DNA of 64,000 bases from Sphingobium sp. WTD-1 (GTDB lineage: Bacteria > Pseudomonadota > Alphaproteobacteria > Sphingomonadales > Sphingomonadaceae). Every line of letters begins with the position of its first letter. Position 1 is the stretch's first letter. The stretch lies in contig NZ_CP119127.1 of NCBI RefSeq assembly GCF_030128825.1, positions 540,001 to 604,000 of the forward strand. The letters run 5' to 3'. Positions 43,534 to 52,085 of this stretch are shown here, piece after piece. Both the position numbers and the translations under genes were made by a program. The notes under the pieces were generated by a model. That model made no database searches. It saw only the letters and a list, made by a program, of their open reading frames with translations, and was not told the origin of the DNA.

Positions 43534-45776
43534 TCGGCGGCCTGTGCCAGGTCCGATGCAGCAGAATTGCGCCGCAGATCCTCGGGTGCGAAATCATCCA
43601 CGGCGATGACGTCCGCGACCGCGCGATCTGCCTCTTCAAGCTGCGCCAGCTCTGCGCTCGACAGCAGCCCGCGCTCGCGCGCTTTGGCCCAATCCTTGAT
43701 CCGCGCCTTGCGCAGCCGGTCGTGGATCGGCTGGGTATCGACCATCAGGCGGAAGGCTTCGGTCAGGCGGGCGACAGGTTCTTCCGGACCGCCGATGAAC
43801 ACATTGTCGATCAGCCGTTCGCGCGCTGGGCAAGGTTCCAGGATGATCTGCGCGCACTGACGGATGGTCCGGTCCGTCGGGCCATGACGACGCCGGCCAA
43901 AGGGGAGGATGAACAGGCGCAACATCCAACCCACTGGCCGCGCGGGAAAATTCTCGATGATCTCGACGAACCTTTGCTCGATCGTGGCAAAGCCACTGTC
44001 CATGCACCAGGCGAGCAGGGGAAAATCATCATCCTGGCGCCCTTCATCCTCCCAGCGCTTGAGCGCGCCGGACAGAAGATAGAGTTCGGACAGTATATCG
44101 CCCAGTCGGGCAGAGAGAAGTTCCCGCCGCTTGAGCTCGCCGCCCAGGGTCAGGAAGGATATGTCGGAAATGAAGGCAAAGGCCGCGGAATAGCGGCTCA
44201 TCTGGCGATAAAAGCGCGTCGCGCGCCCGGCTTTGGGCGCCGGTGCAAACAGGCCGCCGGTCCAGTTACGCGCGAAGGCGCGGATCGCGGTCTTGAGCGC
44301 GTGGCCGACATGCTTCCACAGCACATCGTCGAACTGCGCCAGCGCCCGGCCGCGATTGGCATCGGCGACTGCGCGGATTTCCTTGAGCAGATAGGGATGG
44401 GAGCGGATCGCGCCCTGGCCAAACACCATCAGGCTGCGGGTGAGGATATTGGCGCCCTCGACCGTGATGCCGACCGGGATCGCGCGATACTGATTGCCGA
44501 GATAATTATTGGGTCCGTCGATCACGCCCTTGCCGCCATGCACGTCCATCGCATCGTTGATGACGGTCCGCATGCGTTCGGTCGCATGCAGCTTGAGGAT
44601 CGAGGAAATGACGGCGGGGTGGTTCCCCTGATCGAGCCCCGCGCAGGTCAGGCGGCGCGCGCCATCGAGCAGATAGGCATTGGCCGCGATCCGCGCCAGC
44701 CGCTCCTGTATCCCCTCGAACTTGCCGATCGGCAGGTTGAACTGGGAGCGCACCCGCGCATAGGCGCCGGTCGTATGAGCCGCAAAGGCGCCGGCGGCTG
44801 CAGACAGGGAAGGCAGGGAAATGCCCCGGCCGGCCGCCAGTGCGCTCATGAGCATTTTCCAGCCCTGGCCGACGCGATCCGGGCCGCCGATGATGTTGTC
44901 GAGCGGGATGAACACGTCATGGCCCTCATTGGGGCCGTTCTGGAAACTCTGCATCGAGGGGATATGCCTGCGCCCGATCGACACGCCGGGAAGGTCGGTG
45001 GGGACCAGCGCGACGGTGATGCCGATCTCGTCCTGCCCGCCCAGCAGATGGTCGGGATCGCGCAGCTTGAAGGCGAGGCCCAGCAATGTCGCGACCGGAC
45101 CCAAGGTGATATAGCGCTTGCGCCAGTTGAGGCGGATGCCGATCACCTCCTCGCCGTCCCACTGCCCCTTGCAGATGACGCCTTCGTCGACCATCGCCGC
45201 CGCATCGGAGCCGGCTTCCGGGCTGGTCAGGCCGAAAGCCGGAATTTCGCGACCATCCGCCAGCCGTGGTAGCCAGTAGCGCTGTTGTTCCTTGGTTCCA
45301 AAACGCAGGATGAGTTCGCCCGGCCCCAGGCTGTTGGGGACCATCGCGGTGACGGCCGCGGACACGGATCGGGTCGCGATCTTGCGGACAATCTCGCTAT
45401 GCGCGAAATTGGAGAAGCCAAGACCGCCATGTTCCTTGGGAATGATGATCCCGAAGAATTTTTCCTGCTTGAGATAGTCCCATGCTTCCTGCGACAGGTC
45501 GTGCGTTTCCCAGGTCATGCGCCAGTCGTCGATCATGCCGCACAGCTGTTCGACGGGGCCATTCATGAAGGCCTGCTCCGCATCGGTCAGCCGGGCGGGC
45601 GGCACGGCAAGCAACTGATCCCAGTCCGGATTACCGGTAAAAAGAGCGGCGTCCCACCAGCTGTTGCCCGCCTCGATCGCTTCGCTCTCCGTAGCGGAAA
45701 GGGCGGGCAAGGCTGCCTCGACGAGGGAGAAGATCGGACGGGTCAGGATTTCACGGCGGGCGTTGGCAAGCATCAT
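43530..45776 (-). CDS. fadE: Acyl-CoA dehydrogenase, FadE type
   Basis: A 748-residue flavoprotein for the first step of fatty-acid beta-oxidation. Length is close to E. coli FadE rather than to the shorter 380-residue dehydrogenases. Central family motifs include FGLTSPEAGSDAAAM, IGGPDRVGQGWKMLMSALAA and NYLGNQYRAIPVGITVEGAN, followed by the FadE-specific C-terminal third. AAAGGACAGAG before ATG 45776 decides the start over a longer one at 45800. First gene of the operon; 183 bases lie upstream before the kinase stop. Confidence 0.95.
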   Translation of the reverse strand: MMLANARREILTRPIFSLVEAALPALSATESEAIEAGNSWWDAALFTGNPDWDQLLAVPPARLTDAEQAFMNGPVEQLCGMIDDWRMTWETHDLSQEAWDYLKQEKFFGIIIPKEHGGLGFSNFAHSEIVRKIATRSVSAAVTAMVPNSLGPGELILRFGTKEQQRYWLPRLADGREIPAFGLTSPEAGSDAAAMVDEGVICKGQWDGEEVIGIRLNWRKRYITLGPVATLLGLAFKLRDPDHLLGGQDEIGITVALVPTDLPGVSIGRRHIPSMQSFQNGPNEGHDVFIPLDNIIGGPDRVGQGWKMLMSALAAGRGISLPSLSAAAGAFAAHTTGAYARVRSQFNLPIGKFEGIQERLARIAANAYLLDGARRLTCAGLDQGNHPAVISSILKLHATERMRTVINDAMDVHGGKGVIDGPNNYLGNQYRAIPVGITVEGANILTRSLMVFGQGAIRSHPYLLKEIRAVADANRGRALAQFDDVLWKHVGHALKTAIRAFARNWTGGLFAPAPKAGRATRFYRQMSRYSAAFAFISDISFLTLGGELKRRELLSARLGDILSELYLLSGALKRWEDEGRQDDDFPLLAWCMDSGFATIEQRFVEIIENFPARPVGWMLRLFILPFGRRRHGPTDRTIRQCAQIILEPCPARERLIDNVFIGGPEEPVARLTEAFRLMVDTQPIHDRLRKARIKDWAKARERGLLSSAELAQLEEADRAVADVIAVDDFAPEDLRRNSAASDLAQAAE

Positions 45777-45959
45777 CTCTGTCCTTTTTGCTTGCCCCAT
45801 GAACGCGGAAGCCCCCGTACATGATCCGTCGCGGCCTGAATCCTTGCCTGAAACTCAGCCGCAAAATGTCGTCAGGCCGACCGGCAGTCGTACCGCAAGA
45901 TTGACGATTTCTTGATATTGGAAGCGGGGCAGTGCTCGGTCGATTGCCGCCTCGCGGGA

Positions 45960-48920
45960 TCAGGGCAGCATATCGCCAATCCGCTTTGCCAATGCGTCCA
46001 TCGCGAACGGCTTGGTGACGAGCGCCATGTTGGGCGCGAGCTGGCCATTGCCGATGACGGCATTTTCAGCATAGCCGGTAATGAACAGGACCTTGAGATC
46101 CGGCAGGAGGCTGAGTGCGGCATCGGCAACCTGTCGACCGTTCATTCCGCCGGGCAAGCCCACATCCGTGATCAGCAGGTCGATTGCCACGCCATTTTGC
46201 AACAGCCGCATGGCGCCTGGGCCGTCCATCGCTTCCTGCACCTCATAGCCCAGTTCCTGCGCTATCTCGACAACGAGGAGCCGAACCGTGGGTTCATCAT
46301 CGACCACCAGGATCGTACCGCGTCGTGGTTCATTGCTGGCCGCCTGCTCACTCAGCGATGGAATGACTGACGCGTCCTCGCTTTCCTCGTCTTCCATGAA
46401 GTGGCGCGGCAGATAGAGGCACATGGTCGTACCCGTCCCGATCTCGCTATAGATCCGCACATGGCCGCCGGACTGACGTGCGAAACCATAGATCATCGAT
46501 AGGCAAAGCCCAGTGCCTTCACCCAGCGGCTTGGTCGTGAAAAAGGGATCGAAGGCACGGGAAATTACCTCGGGCGTCATGCCCGTGCCGGTGTCGGTCA
46601 CGCAGATCGAGACATATTGGCCCGGTTCCAGATCGCGCTCGCGCGCTGCTGCGTCGTCGAGCCACTTGTTTGCGGTCTCGATCGTGATGCGTCCCCCATC
46701 CGGCATCGCGTCGCGTGCATTGATGCAGAGGTTGAGCAGCGCATTTTCAAGCTGGTTGGGATCGACCAGGGTTGTCCAGATACCGGCCTTGCCGACGGTC
46801 TCGACCTCGATCTGTGGTCCCACCGTGCGCCGGATCAGCTCTTCCAGATCGAAGATCAGCCGGTTGGAATTGACCGGTTTGGGATCGAGCGTCTGCCGGC
46901 GAGAGAAGGCGAGCAGACGATGGGTGAGCGCTGCGGCGCGGCGCACGGCTCCCTGGGCGGCGACGGAATATTTGTCGATTTCGCCAACCCGGCCCTGCGC
47001 TATGCGTATCTGCATCATCTCCAAGGCGCCGGAAATACCCGTCAGCAGATTGTTGAAATCATGGGCAAGGCCACCAGTCAGCTGGCCGACCGCTTCCATC
47101 TTCTGCGACTGGCGCAGGGCGTCCTCAGCCTTGTCGCGCTCGGCCGTCTTGGTCTCGACCTCTTCGATGAGCCTGCGACGATCCTCCTCAAGCTGGCGCT
47201 CGATAGCCTTGCGAGCTGACATGTCCTGCATCGCCCCGACCATACGCAGCGGCTCGCCGGCAGGCGTACGCAGAACATAGCCGCGATCAAGCACATCGGC
47301 ATAGCTGCCATCGCCGCGTGCGAAGCGATATTCGTCAGTCCAGTCAGTCCCCTCACCATCGATCACCGCATGGATGCTGTGATTGATCCTTTGCTGGTCA
47401 TCCGGGTGGATATGGTCCAGCCACCACTCGCCGGTCGGTTCGACATCTTCGAGCCTGTGCCCATAAGCGTGCTGGAGGGCGATGTTCCAGGTCACGTGAT
47501 CGTCGCGGAAATTCCAGTCCCACACCGCATCATTGGTAGCCCGTCCAGCAAGACGCAGCCGCTCCTCCACCTCGCGCAAACTGGCCTGCGCCTGGCGATC
47601 GGCCGTGATGTCCTGCACGGTACCGATAAGACGGATCGGGTCCTGCCCCTCGAACATTGCCAGGCCCTGGGCATGGATATGCCGCTCGATTCCATCCTCG
47701 ATCCCGACGGTCCGATACTCGGTGTCGAAAATGCCGGTGCCGGCCGGATCGAGCGCGGCGCGCACCGCTGCGTCGGCCCCTTCGCGATCCTCGGGATGCA
47801 GGCCCGCCAGAAAGGCGGTTTCATAGCTGACGGGGGCACCGGGATGCAGGCCAAAAAGAGCACGACAGCGATCGTCCCATTCAAGCTGTCCGGTCTGCGG
47901 CCAATAGTCGAACTGACCAAGGCGGGCCGCGCGTGTCGCGAGTTCCAGCTTTTCCCGGCTTGTGGCCAGAGCTTCGCGCGAAAGATGCGAGGCCGTTACA
48001 TCGGTGGCCGTGCCGAACCACTCAAGGATATTGCCGTCATCGTCGAGGATGGGGACGGCGCGGGACGCTGTCCAGCCAATAGCGCCATCAGCCTGACGTA
48101 CGCGATGCTCCAGCATGAAGGGCGCCCTGGCTTCGATGGCGCGGGCGATCGCAGCCATCACGATGGACTGGTCATCCGGTGGGATGTAGAGCTCAAGCCA
48201 GCGAACAGATGGTGCTTGCGTGTCGATCAGGAAACCGCGGCCATCAAGCTGGCGCATTTCCTGCCAGTCGGCGCTCATCTGATAGATTGCGTCGGAGGTC
48301 GCGCTTACCAATGCGCTGAAACGCGCTTCGCTTTTCTCCAGCCTTGCCCGTTTTTCCTCGATCCTGCGGGCGTCCGTAAACTTCTGCGTCACATCCACCG
48401 CTATATCGAGCACGCCGACGATATCGCCTGCGTCGTCGCGCAACGGACTGTAGCAGAAGGTCCACCATGTATCCTCGGCATCACCATTGCGGGTCATGAC
48501 GAGGTGCATGTCTTCGACCGAAACCGTCTCGCCGCCAAGGGCTCTGTCGATCAGGGGCGAGAGCTCGGACCAGATCTCGGGCCAGACATCGCACATCGAT
48601 TGGCCAAGTGCTGCGGGGTGACGAGCTCCCAAAAAGGGCGCATAGGCATCATTATAGAGGAATATCTGCGACTCCCCCCACATGATGAACATCGGAAAAT
48701 CCGAGGCGAGCGCGAGCTCGACCGTGGTCCGCAGCGAAATTGGCCAGTCGGCCTTGGCTCCCAGTGCCGTTTTCTCCCACGGAAAAGAGGCTATCCCTGC
48801 TCTGAGCGAATCCGCGTGCGTGGGCGCCGGAGAAAAAATGGAGGCCATGACTTGGGGATAGACGGACTTCGCCATCCTGTCACCGCGCACGACGGCGTTC
48901 CTTCCATCCATTTGGCGCAT
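45960..48920 (-). CDS. Multi-PAS hybrid histidine kinase with receiver
   Basis: A 986-residue cytoplasmic hybrid kinase. At least four PAS-like domains (about 50-185, 215-335, 345-470 and 475-600; FGLHPGAPVSYET, GTVQDITADRQA and MVGAMQDMSARKA end three of them), then a coiled coil, HisKA with phospho-His in GGLAHDFNNLL, HATPase (NLCINARDAMP, GTGMTPE, GEGTGLCLSM) and a C-terminal receiver (ITDVGLPGGMNG with Asp, TKPFAMD with Lys). The kinase and receiver halves resemble the 616-residue kinase at 25289. The start is unclear: ATGs at 48920, 48875 and 48848 lack good ribosome sites. Ligand unknown; PAS domains often bind heme or flavin. Confidence 0.92.
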   Translation of the reverse strand: MRQMDGRNAVVRGDRMAKSVYPQVMASIFSPAPTHADSLRAGIASFPWEKTALGAKADWPISLRTTVELALASDFPMFIMWGESQIFLYNDAYAPFLGARHPAALGQSMCDVWPEIWSELSPLIDRALGGETVSVEDMHLVMTRNGDAEDTWWTFCYSPLRDDAGDIVGVLDIAVDVTQKFTDARRIEEKRARLEKSEARFSALVSATSDAIYQMSADWQEMRQLDGRGFLIDTQAPSVRWLELYIPPDDQSIVMAAIARAIEARAPFMLEHRVRQADGAIGWTASRAVPILDDDGNILEWFGTATDVTASHLSREALATSREKLELATRAARLGQFDYWPQTGQLEWDDRCRALFGLHPGAPVSYETAFLAGLHPEDREGADAAVRAALDPAGTGIFDTEYRTVGIEDGIERHIHAQGLAMFEGQDPIRLIGTVQDITADRQAQASLREVEERLRLAGRATNDAVWDWNFRDDHVTWNIALQHAYGHRLEDVEPTGEWWLDHIHPDDQQRINHSIHAVIDGEGTDWTDEYRFARGDGSYADVLDRGYVLRTPAGEPLRMVGAMQDMSARKAIERQLEEDRRRLIEEVETKTAERDKAEDALRQSQKMEAVGQLTGGLAHDFNNLLTGISGALEMMQIRIAQGRVGEIDKYSVAAQGAVRRAAALTHRLLAFSRRQTLDPKPVNSNRLIFDLEELIRRTVGPQIEVETVGKAGIWTTLVDPNQLENALLNLCINARDAMPDGGRITIETANKWLDDAAARERDLEPGQYVSICVTDTGTGMTPEVISRAFDPFFTTKPLGEGTGLCLSMIYGFARQSGGHVRIYSEIGTGTTMCLYLPRHFMEDEESEDASVIPSLSEQAASNEPRRGTILVVDDEPTVRLLVVEIAQELGYEVQEAMDGPGAMRLLQNGVAIDLLITDVGLPGGMNGRQVADAALSLLPDLKVLFITGYAENAVIGNGQLAPNMALVTKPFAMDALAKRIGDMLP

Positions 48921-48953
48921 TTAACGTGATATTGACGCGATTGCTCGACGGCT

Positions 48954-49181
48954 TCAGTCCTGGGGGGCGGCCGATCCTGCGCGGTTATCGCTGTTAACCT
49001 CATCCGCGCCGGTCTTGTCGGCCCTGAAATAGCCGATCGCAACCACGATGAGCAGAACCGCGATGACGAGCGCGAGGCTTGTCACCAATATGGATCGGGT
49101 CACGGTCGTTCGCGATCCGCTGCGTGCCTCGACTTTCGAGAGATGGGTTACCGTTTCGCCATCTTCCTGTCGTTTCTCCAT
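48954..49181 (-). CDS. Small single-helix membrane protein, 75 aa
   Basis: A 75-residue protein with AAGGAGAG upstream of its ATG. A charged N-terminus (MEKRQEDGETVTHLSK) is followed by one strong hydrophobic segment (ILVTSLALVIAVLLIVVAIG) and a short hydrophilic tail. It is probably a single-pass inner-membrane protein. The gene lies 33 bases upstream of the PAS hybrid kinase start on the same strand, so it may be cotranscribed and perhaps modulates it. No family recognised. Confidence 0.6.
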   Translation of the reverse strand: MEKRQEDGETVTHLSKVEARSGSRTTVTRSILVTSLALVIAVLLIVVAIGYFRADKTGADEVNSDNRAGSAAPQD

Positions 49182-49209
49182 ATCCTCTCTCCTTGCCCTT
49201 TGCCTGATG

Positions 49210-50505
49210 TCAGCGACGGGTTGGGGCTATCCGCCAGACGCTGTTGGACAGGTCATCGGCGACAAGCAGCGCGCCATGGACCGGATCATAGCTTACGCCC
49301 ACCGGACGTCCGCGCGCATGTCCATCCTTGATGAACCCGGTCAGGAAGTCCTGGGGCTTGCCGGCGGGCCGACCATCGGCGAATGGGATGAATACCACCT
49401 TGTAGCCGGCCAGATCCTGTCTGTTCCAGCTGCCATGCTGTCCGACGAAGGCGCCCTGCGCATAGGCGGGGCCAAGACCTCCGCCGGTTGCGAAGCTGAT
49501 GCCGAGCGCCGCGACATGGGATCCCAGGGCATAATCGGGCCGGATCGCGCGTCGCACCATATCGGGCTGCTGCGGACGCACCCGCGGATCGACATTCTGT
49601 CCCCAATAGCTGTAGGGCCAGCCATAAAAGGCCCTGGGGCGAACCGCAGTCATATAATCGGGCGCCAGTTGCGGTCCGAGCTCATCGCGTTCGTTCACCA
49701 CGGCCCAGAGCCGGCGCGTCTGCGGCTCAACTGCAAGTGCCGTCGGATTGCGGATGCCCGAGGCATAGGTGTGATGCATGCCGGACTGGCGATCTACCTC
49801 CCAGATGACGGCGCGATCTTCCTCCACCGCCATGCCGCGTTCGCCGACATTGCTGTTGGAGCCGATACCGACATAGAGTTTCGATCCGTCCGGGCCGGCT
49901 GCCAGCGACTTGGTCCAGTGATGATTGATGCGCGCGGGCAATCTGGTCACCTCGACGCCCGGTATGGTGATGCGGGTCTCGCCCTCGCGATAGGGAAAGC
50001 GCAGCAGCGCGTCCTGTGTCGCGACATAGAGCTGGCCCTCCACCAGGGCGAGGCCATAGGGCGCATTCAATCCGGTGATGAGCGCACTGCGCAATTCGGC
50101 GCGGCCATCGCCATCGGCATCGCGCAGCAGGGTGACGCGATTGCCACCCTTGACCGATGTCTTCCCCATGGCCTTGATCTGGGTCGCGATGACATCCTTG
50201 GGCCGCAGGGCGTGGGCCGATCCACCAGATCCTTCCGCCACCAGAATGTCGCCATTGGGCAGCACCAGCATCTGGCGCGGAATGGCGAGCCCTGTGGCAA
50301 AGGCCGTCACGCTAAAGCCGGCCGGTGCCGACGGCTTTTCATTCCCCCAGCCTGCCGGCGTCGCGATTTTCATCGGCGGCAGCAATGTCTGGCGCTGATC
50401 GGGCAGGTCCGGCCGGTCGCCGGTCTGGTCAAGGCCGGGCTGGCTGCGCCCGCAGGCGGCAAGGGCCAGGAGACCGGCGCTCAGGATGAAGCCACGCACG
50501 GTCAT
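49210..50505 (-). CDS. PQQ-dependent sugar (sorbosone-type) dehydrogenase, lipoprotein
   Basis: A 431-residue protein starting with a lipoprotein signal (MTVRGFILSAGLLALAAC, lipid-attached Cys). The rest is a six-blade beta-propeller of the soluble aldose/L-sorbosone dehydrogenase family (blocks IPRQMLVLPNGDILVAEG, GLNAPYGLALVEGQ and YVGIGSNSNVGERG). It should be periplasmic or envelope-attached and bind PQQ and calcium; the sugar substrate is unknown. Its ATG overlaps the stop of the DUF2231 gene, so the two are one unit. Electrons may flow to cytochromes such as those encoded nearby, which is inference. Confidence 0.88.
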   Translation of the reverse strand: MTVRGFILSAGLLALAACGRSQPGLDQTGDRPDLPDQRQTLLPPMKIATPAGWGNEKPSAPAGFSVTAFATGLAIPRQMLVLPNGDILVAEGSGGSAHALRPKDVIATQIKAMGKTSVKGGNRVTLLRDADGDGRAELRSALITGLNAPYGLALVEGQLYVATQDALLRFPYREGETRITIPGVEVTRLPARINHHWTKSLAAGPDGSKLYVGIGSNSNVGERGMAVEEDRAVIWEVDRQSGMHHTYASGIRNPTALAVEPQTRRLWAVVNERDELGPQLAPDYMTAVRPRAFYGWPYSYWGQNVDPRVRPQQPDMVRRAIRPDYALGSHVAALGISFATGGGLGPAYAQGAFVGQHGSWNRQDLAGYKVVFIPFADGRPAGKPQDFLTGFIKDGHARGRPVGVSYDPVHGALLVADDLSNSVWRIAPTRR

Positions 50506-50930
50506 GGCCGAACCTCCCTATAACCCGCAAAGGCCACCCAACCGGCGGCAAGGGCAGCCAGGCTGCTGAGGAGGGAAAGGATGAGACCGGCCGTTCCGAC
50601 CGAACTCCAGCCGTCGCGGCTATGCTGGAAGGCGTTGATGAGCCCGCAGGCCCACATCAGCGCCAACAGAAGCAGATATAGGCCATGCTGTCGGCGTGCA
50701 GGCCCTTTGGCGCGCGCCAACGCGATCAAGGCCCATAGCAGTACCAGGCCGCCGCCGATCAGCGCGCCGGTGATCAGCCAGGCCGAAAAATTGCTCCACT
50801 GGATTTCCGCGCTGTTGAGATAGGTGATGTCCGACAGCAGGGCAGCGGGAAACAGGGCGACCGGCCAGGCGAGTAGCAGGCCGTGAAGCGGATGGAGCAG
50901 GCGCCGGGTGCGCGGCGGGGCGCTGGGCAA
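50502..50930 (-). CDS. DUF2231-type membrane protein
   Basis: A 142-residue membrane protein with four hydrophobic segments (LLLAWPVALFPAALLSDITY first). The first segment begins with HPLHGLLLAWPVALF, as in the DUF2231 family, where conserved His residues suggest cofactor or metal binding. Start is TTG at 50930, decided by AAGGAG eight bases upstream; an overlapping ATG is in another frame. It overlaps the downstream dehydrogenase gene by 4 bases and may be its membrane anchor or electron-transfer partner. Divergent from the oxidase operon. Confidence 0.85.
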   Translation of the reverse strand: MPSAPPRTRRLLHPLHGLLLAWPVALFPAALLSDITYLNSAEIQWSNFSAWLITGALIGGGLVLLWALIALARAKGPARRQHGLYLLLLALMWACGLINAFQHSRDGWSSVGTAGLILSLLSSLAALAAGWVAFAGYREVRP

Positions 50931-51116
50931 GACATGTCTCCTTGTCGAAGGAAGAATGATCCCTCGCCAATGCGCCGGATGGCTTTTGGTTTCGCCGACA
51001 CCGGCAATTCATCCACTTGTTACGAAACAGAAATGTTTGAACCGGATGCCGCTTCGCGTGTTGGCACGAAAGACGCTGCACATAGGATGCAGCGCAAAAG
51101 GGGTGACGCGGGCGCA

Positions 51117-52085
51117 ATGCGCAATCCATGGCTCTGGACCATTTCACTGCTCGGCCTTGGCGCCTGCAATGCGCATCAGTCGGCCCTCCATGTCTTCGGC
51201 GCCGAAGCACGGCAGGTGCGCGAGATGGCGATCCTGTTGACCATCGGTGCGGCGATCATCGTGACGGTCATGGTCCTCATCTATGTTCGCGCGCTTCGCG
51301 CTCCGGAAGGGGCGCTCAGCCATCATGGCGGCATGCGGATCATCCTGTGGCTGGGCGCTATCGGCCCGGCCCTGATCCTTGGCGCGCTGCTTCTCTATGC
51401 GTTGCCTGCCATGCGCCCGCGCGAGACAGCGCCTGGCGACCTCACCATTCGGGTCGAGGGCGAGCAATTCTGGTGGCGGGTCGCTTATGGGGCATCACGC
51501 GCGGGACCTGGACTTGTTTCTGCCAATGAGATCCGCCTTCCCGTGGGACGGACGGTGATCCTTGAACTCGGCGCGCAGGACGTGATCCACAGTTTTTGGA
51601 TTCCCGGTCTTGCCGGGAAGATGGACATGATCCCCGGACGGACCAACAGGCTGGTCGTGCGCGCCGAAAAGGCCGGCCGCTTCCGGGGCGTTTGCGCGGA
51701 ATTTTGCGGCCTATCGCACGCGCTAATGGCCTTCGACGTGATCGCGATGAACCCGGCTGATTTTGACGCATGGCTGGCGGGCGCGCGCGGCGCCGGCAAG
51801 GGCCTGGTCCCATCGAGGGGCCAGTCCCTCTTCGATGCGCATGGCTGCGGCGCCTGCCATGCCATCCGGGGAACCGCGCATGATGCGGCAATCGGGCCTG
51901 ACCTTAGCCGTTTTGGACAGAGGCGGACGCTGGGGGCCGGGATGTTGCCACCGACCACCGCCAATATCGCCGCCTTCATCCGTGCGCCCCAGATCGCAAA
52001 GCCAGGCGCGCGCATGCCCGCCTATCCCCAGCTGTCCGAGCAGGAGGCCATTGCCATTGCCCATTATCTCGAGGGGCTGAAATGA
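51117..52085 (+). CDS. ctaC: Cytochrome c oxidase subunit II with fused cytochrome c (caa3 type)
   Basis: A 322-residue protein. N-terminal lipoprotein-type signal (LGLGAC), then two membrane helices (about 35-55 and 70-95) and a cupredoxin domain with the CuA ligands Cys, Cys, His and Met in GVCAEFCGLSHALM. A C-terminal cytochrome c domain follows (heme motif GCGACH, axial Met in GARMP). The fused cytochrome marks the caa3 class. The start at 51117 is the one matching the signal peptide; a longer frame exists upstream. It overlaps the fused subunit I/III gene by 4 bases. Confidence 0.93.
   Translation: MRNPWLWTISLLGLGACNAHQSALHVFGAEARQVREMAILLTIGAAIIVTVMVLIYVRALRAPEGALSHHGGMRIILWLGAIGPALILGALLLYALPAMRPRETAPGDLTIRVEGEQFWWRVAYGASRAGPGLVSANEIRLPVGRTVILELGAQDVIHSFWIPGLAGKMDMIPGRTNRLVVRAEKAGRFRGVCAEFCGLSHALMAFDVIAMNPADFDAWLAGARGAGKGLVPSRGQSLFDAHGCGACHAIRGTAHDAAIGPDLSRFGQRRTLGAGMLPPTTANIAAFIRAPQIAKPGARMPAYPQLSEQEAIAIAHYLEGLK

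Noticed and set aside
43722..45272. 516-codon plus-strand frame opposite fadE
   Set aside because: Antisense shadow of a clear FadE gene; residues are typical of reversed high-GC coding sequence.
47370..48929. 519-codon plus-strand frame opposite the PAS hybrid kinase
   Set aside because: The minus-strand kinase has full domain matches; this frame has none.
49048..50523. 491-codon plus-strand frame opposite the sugar dehydrogenase
   Set aside because: No recognisable domain; the minus-strand gene has a signal peptide and propeller motifs.
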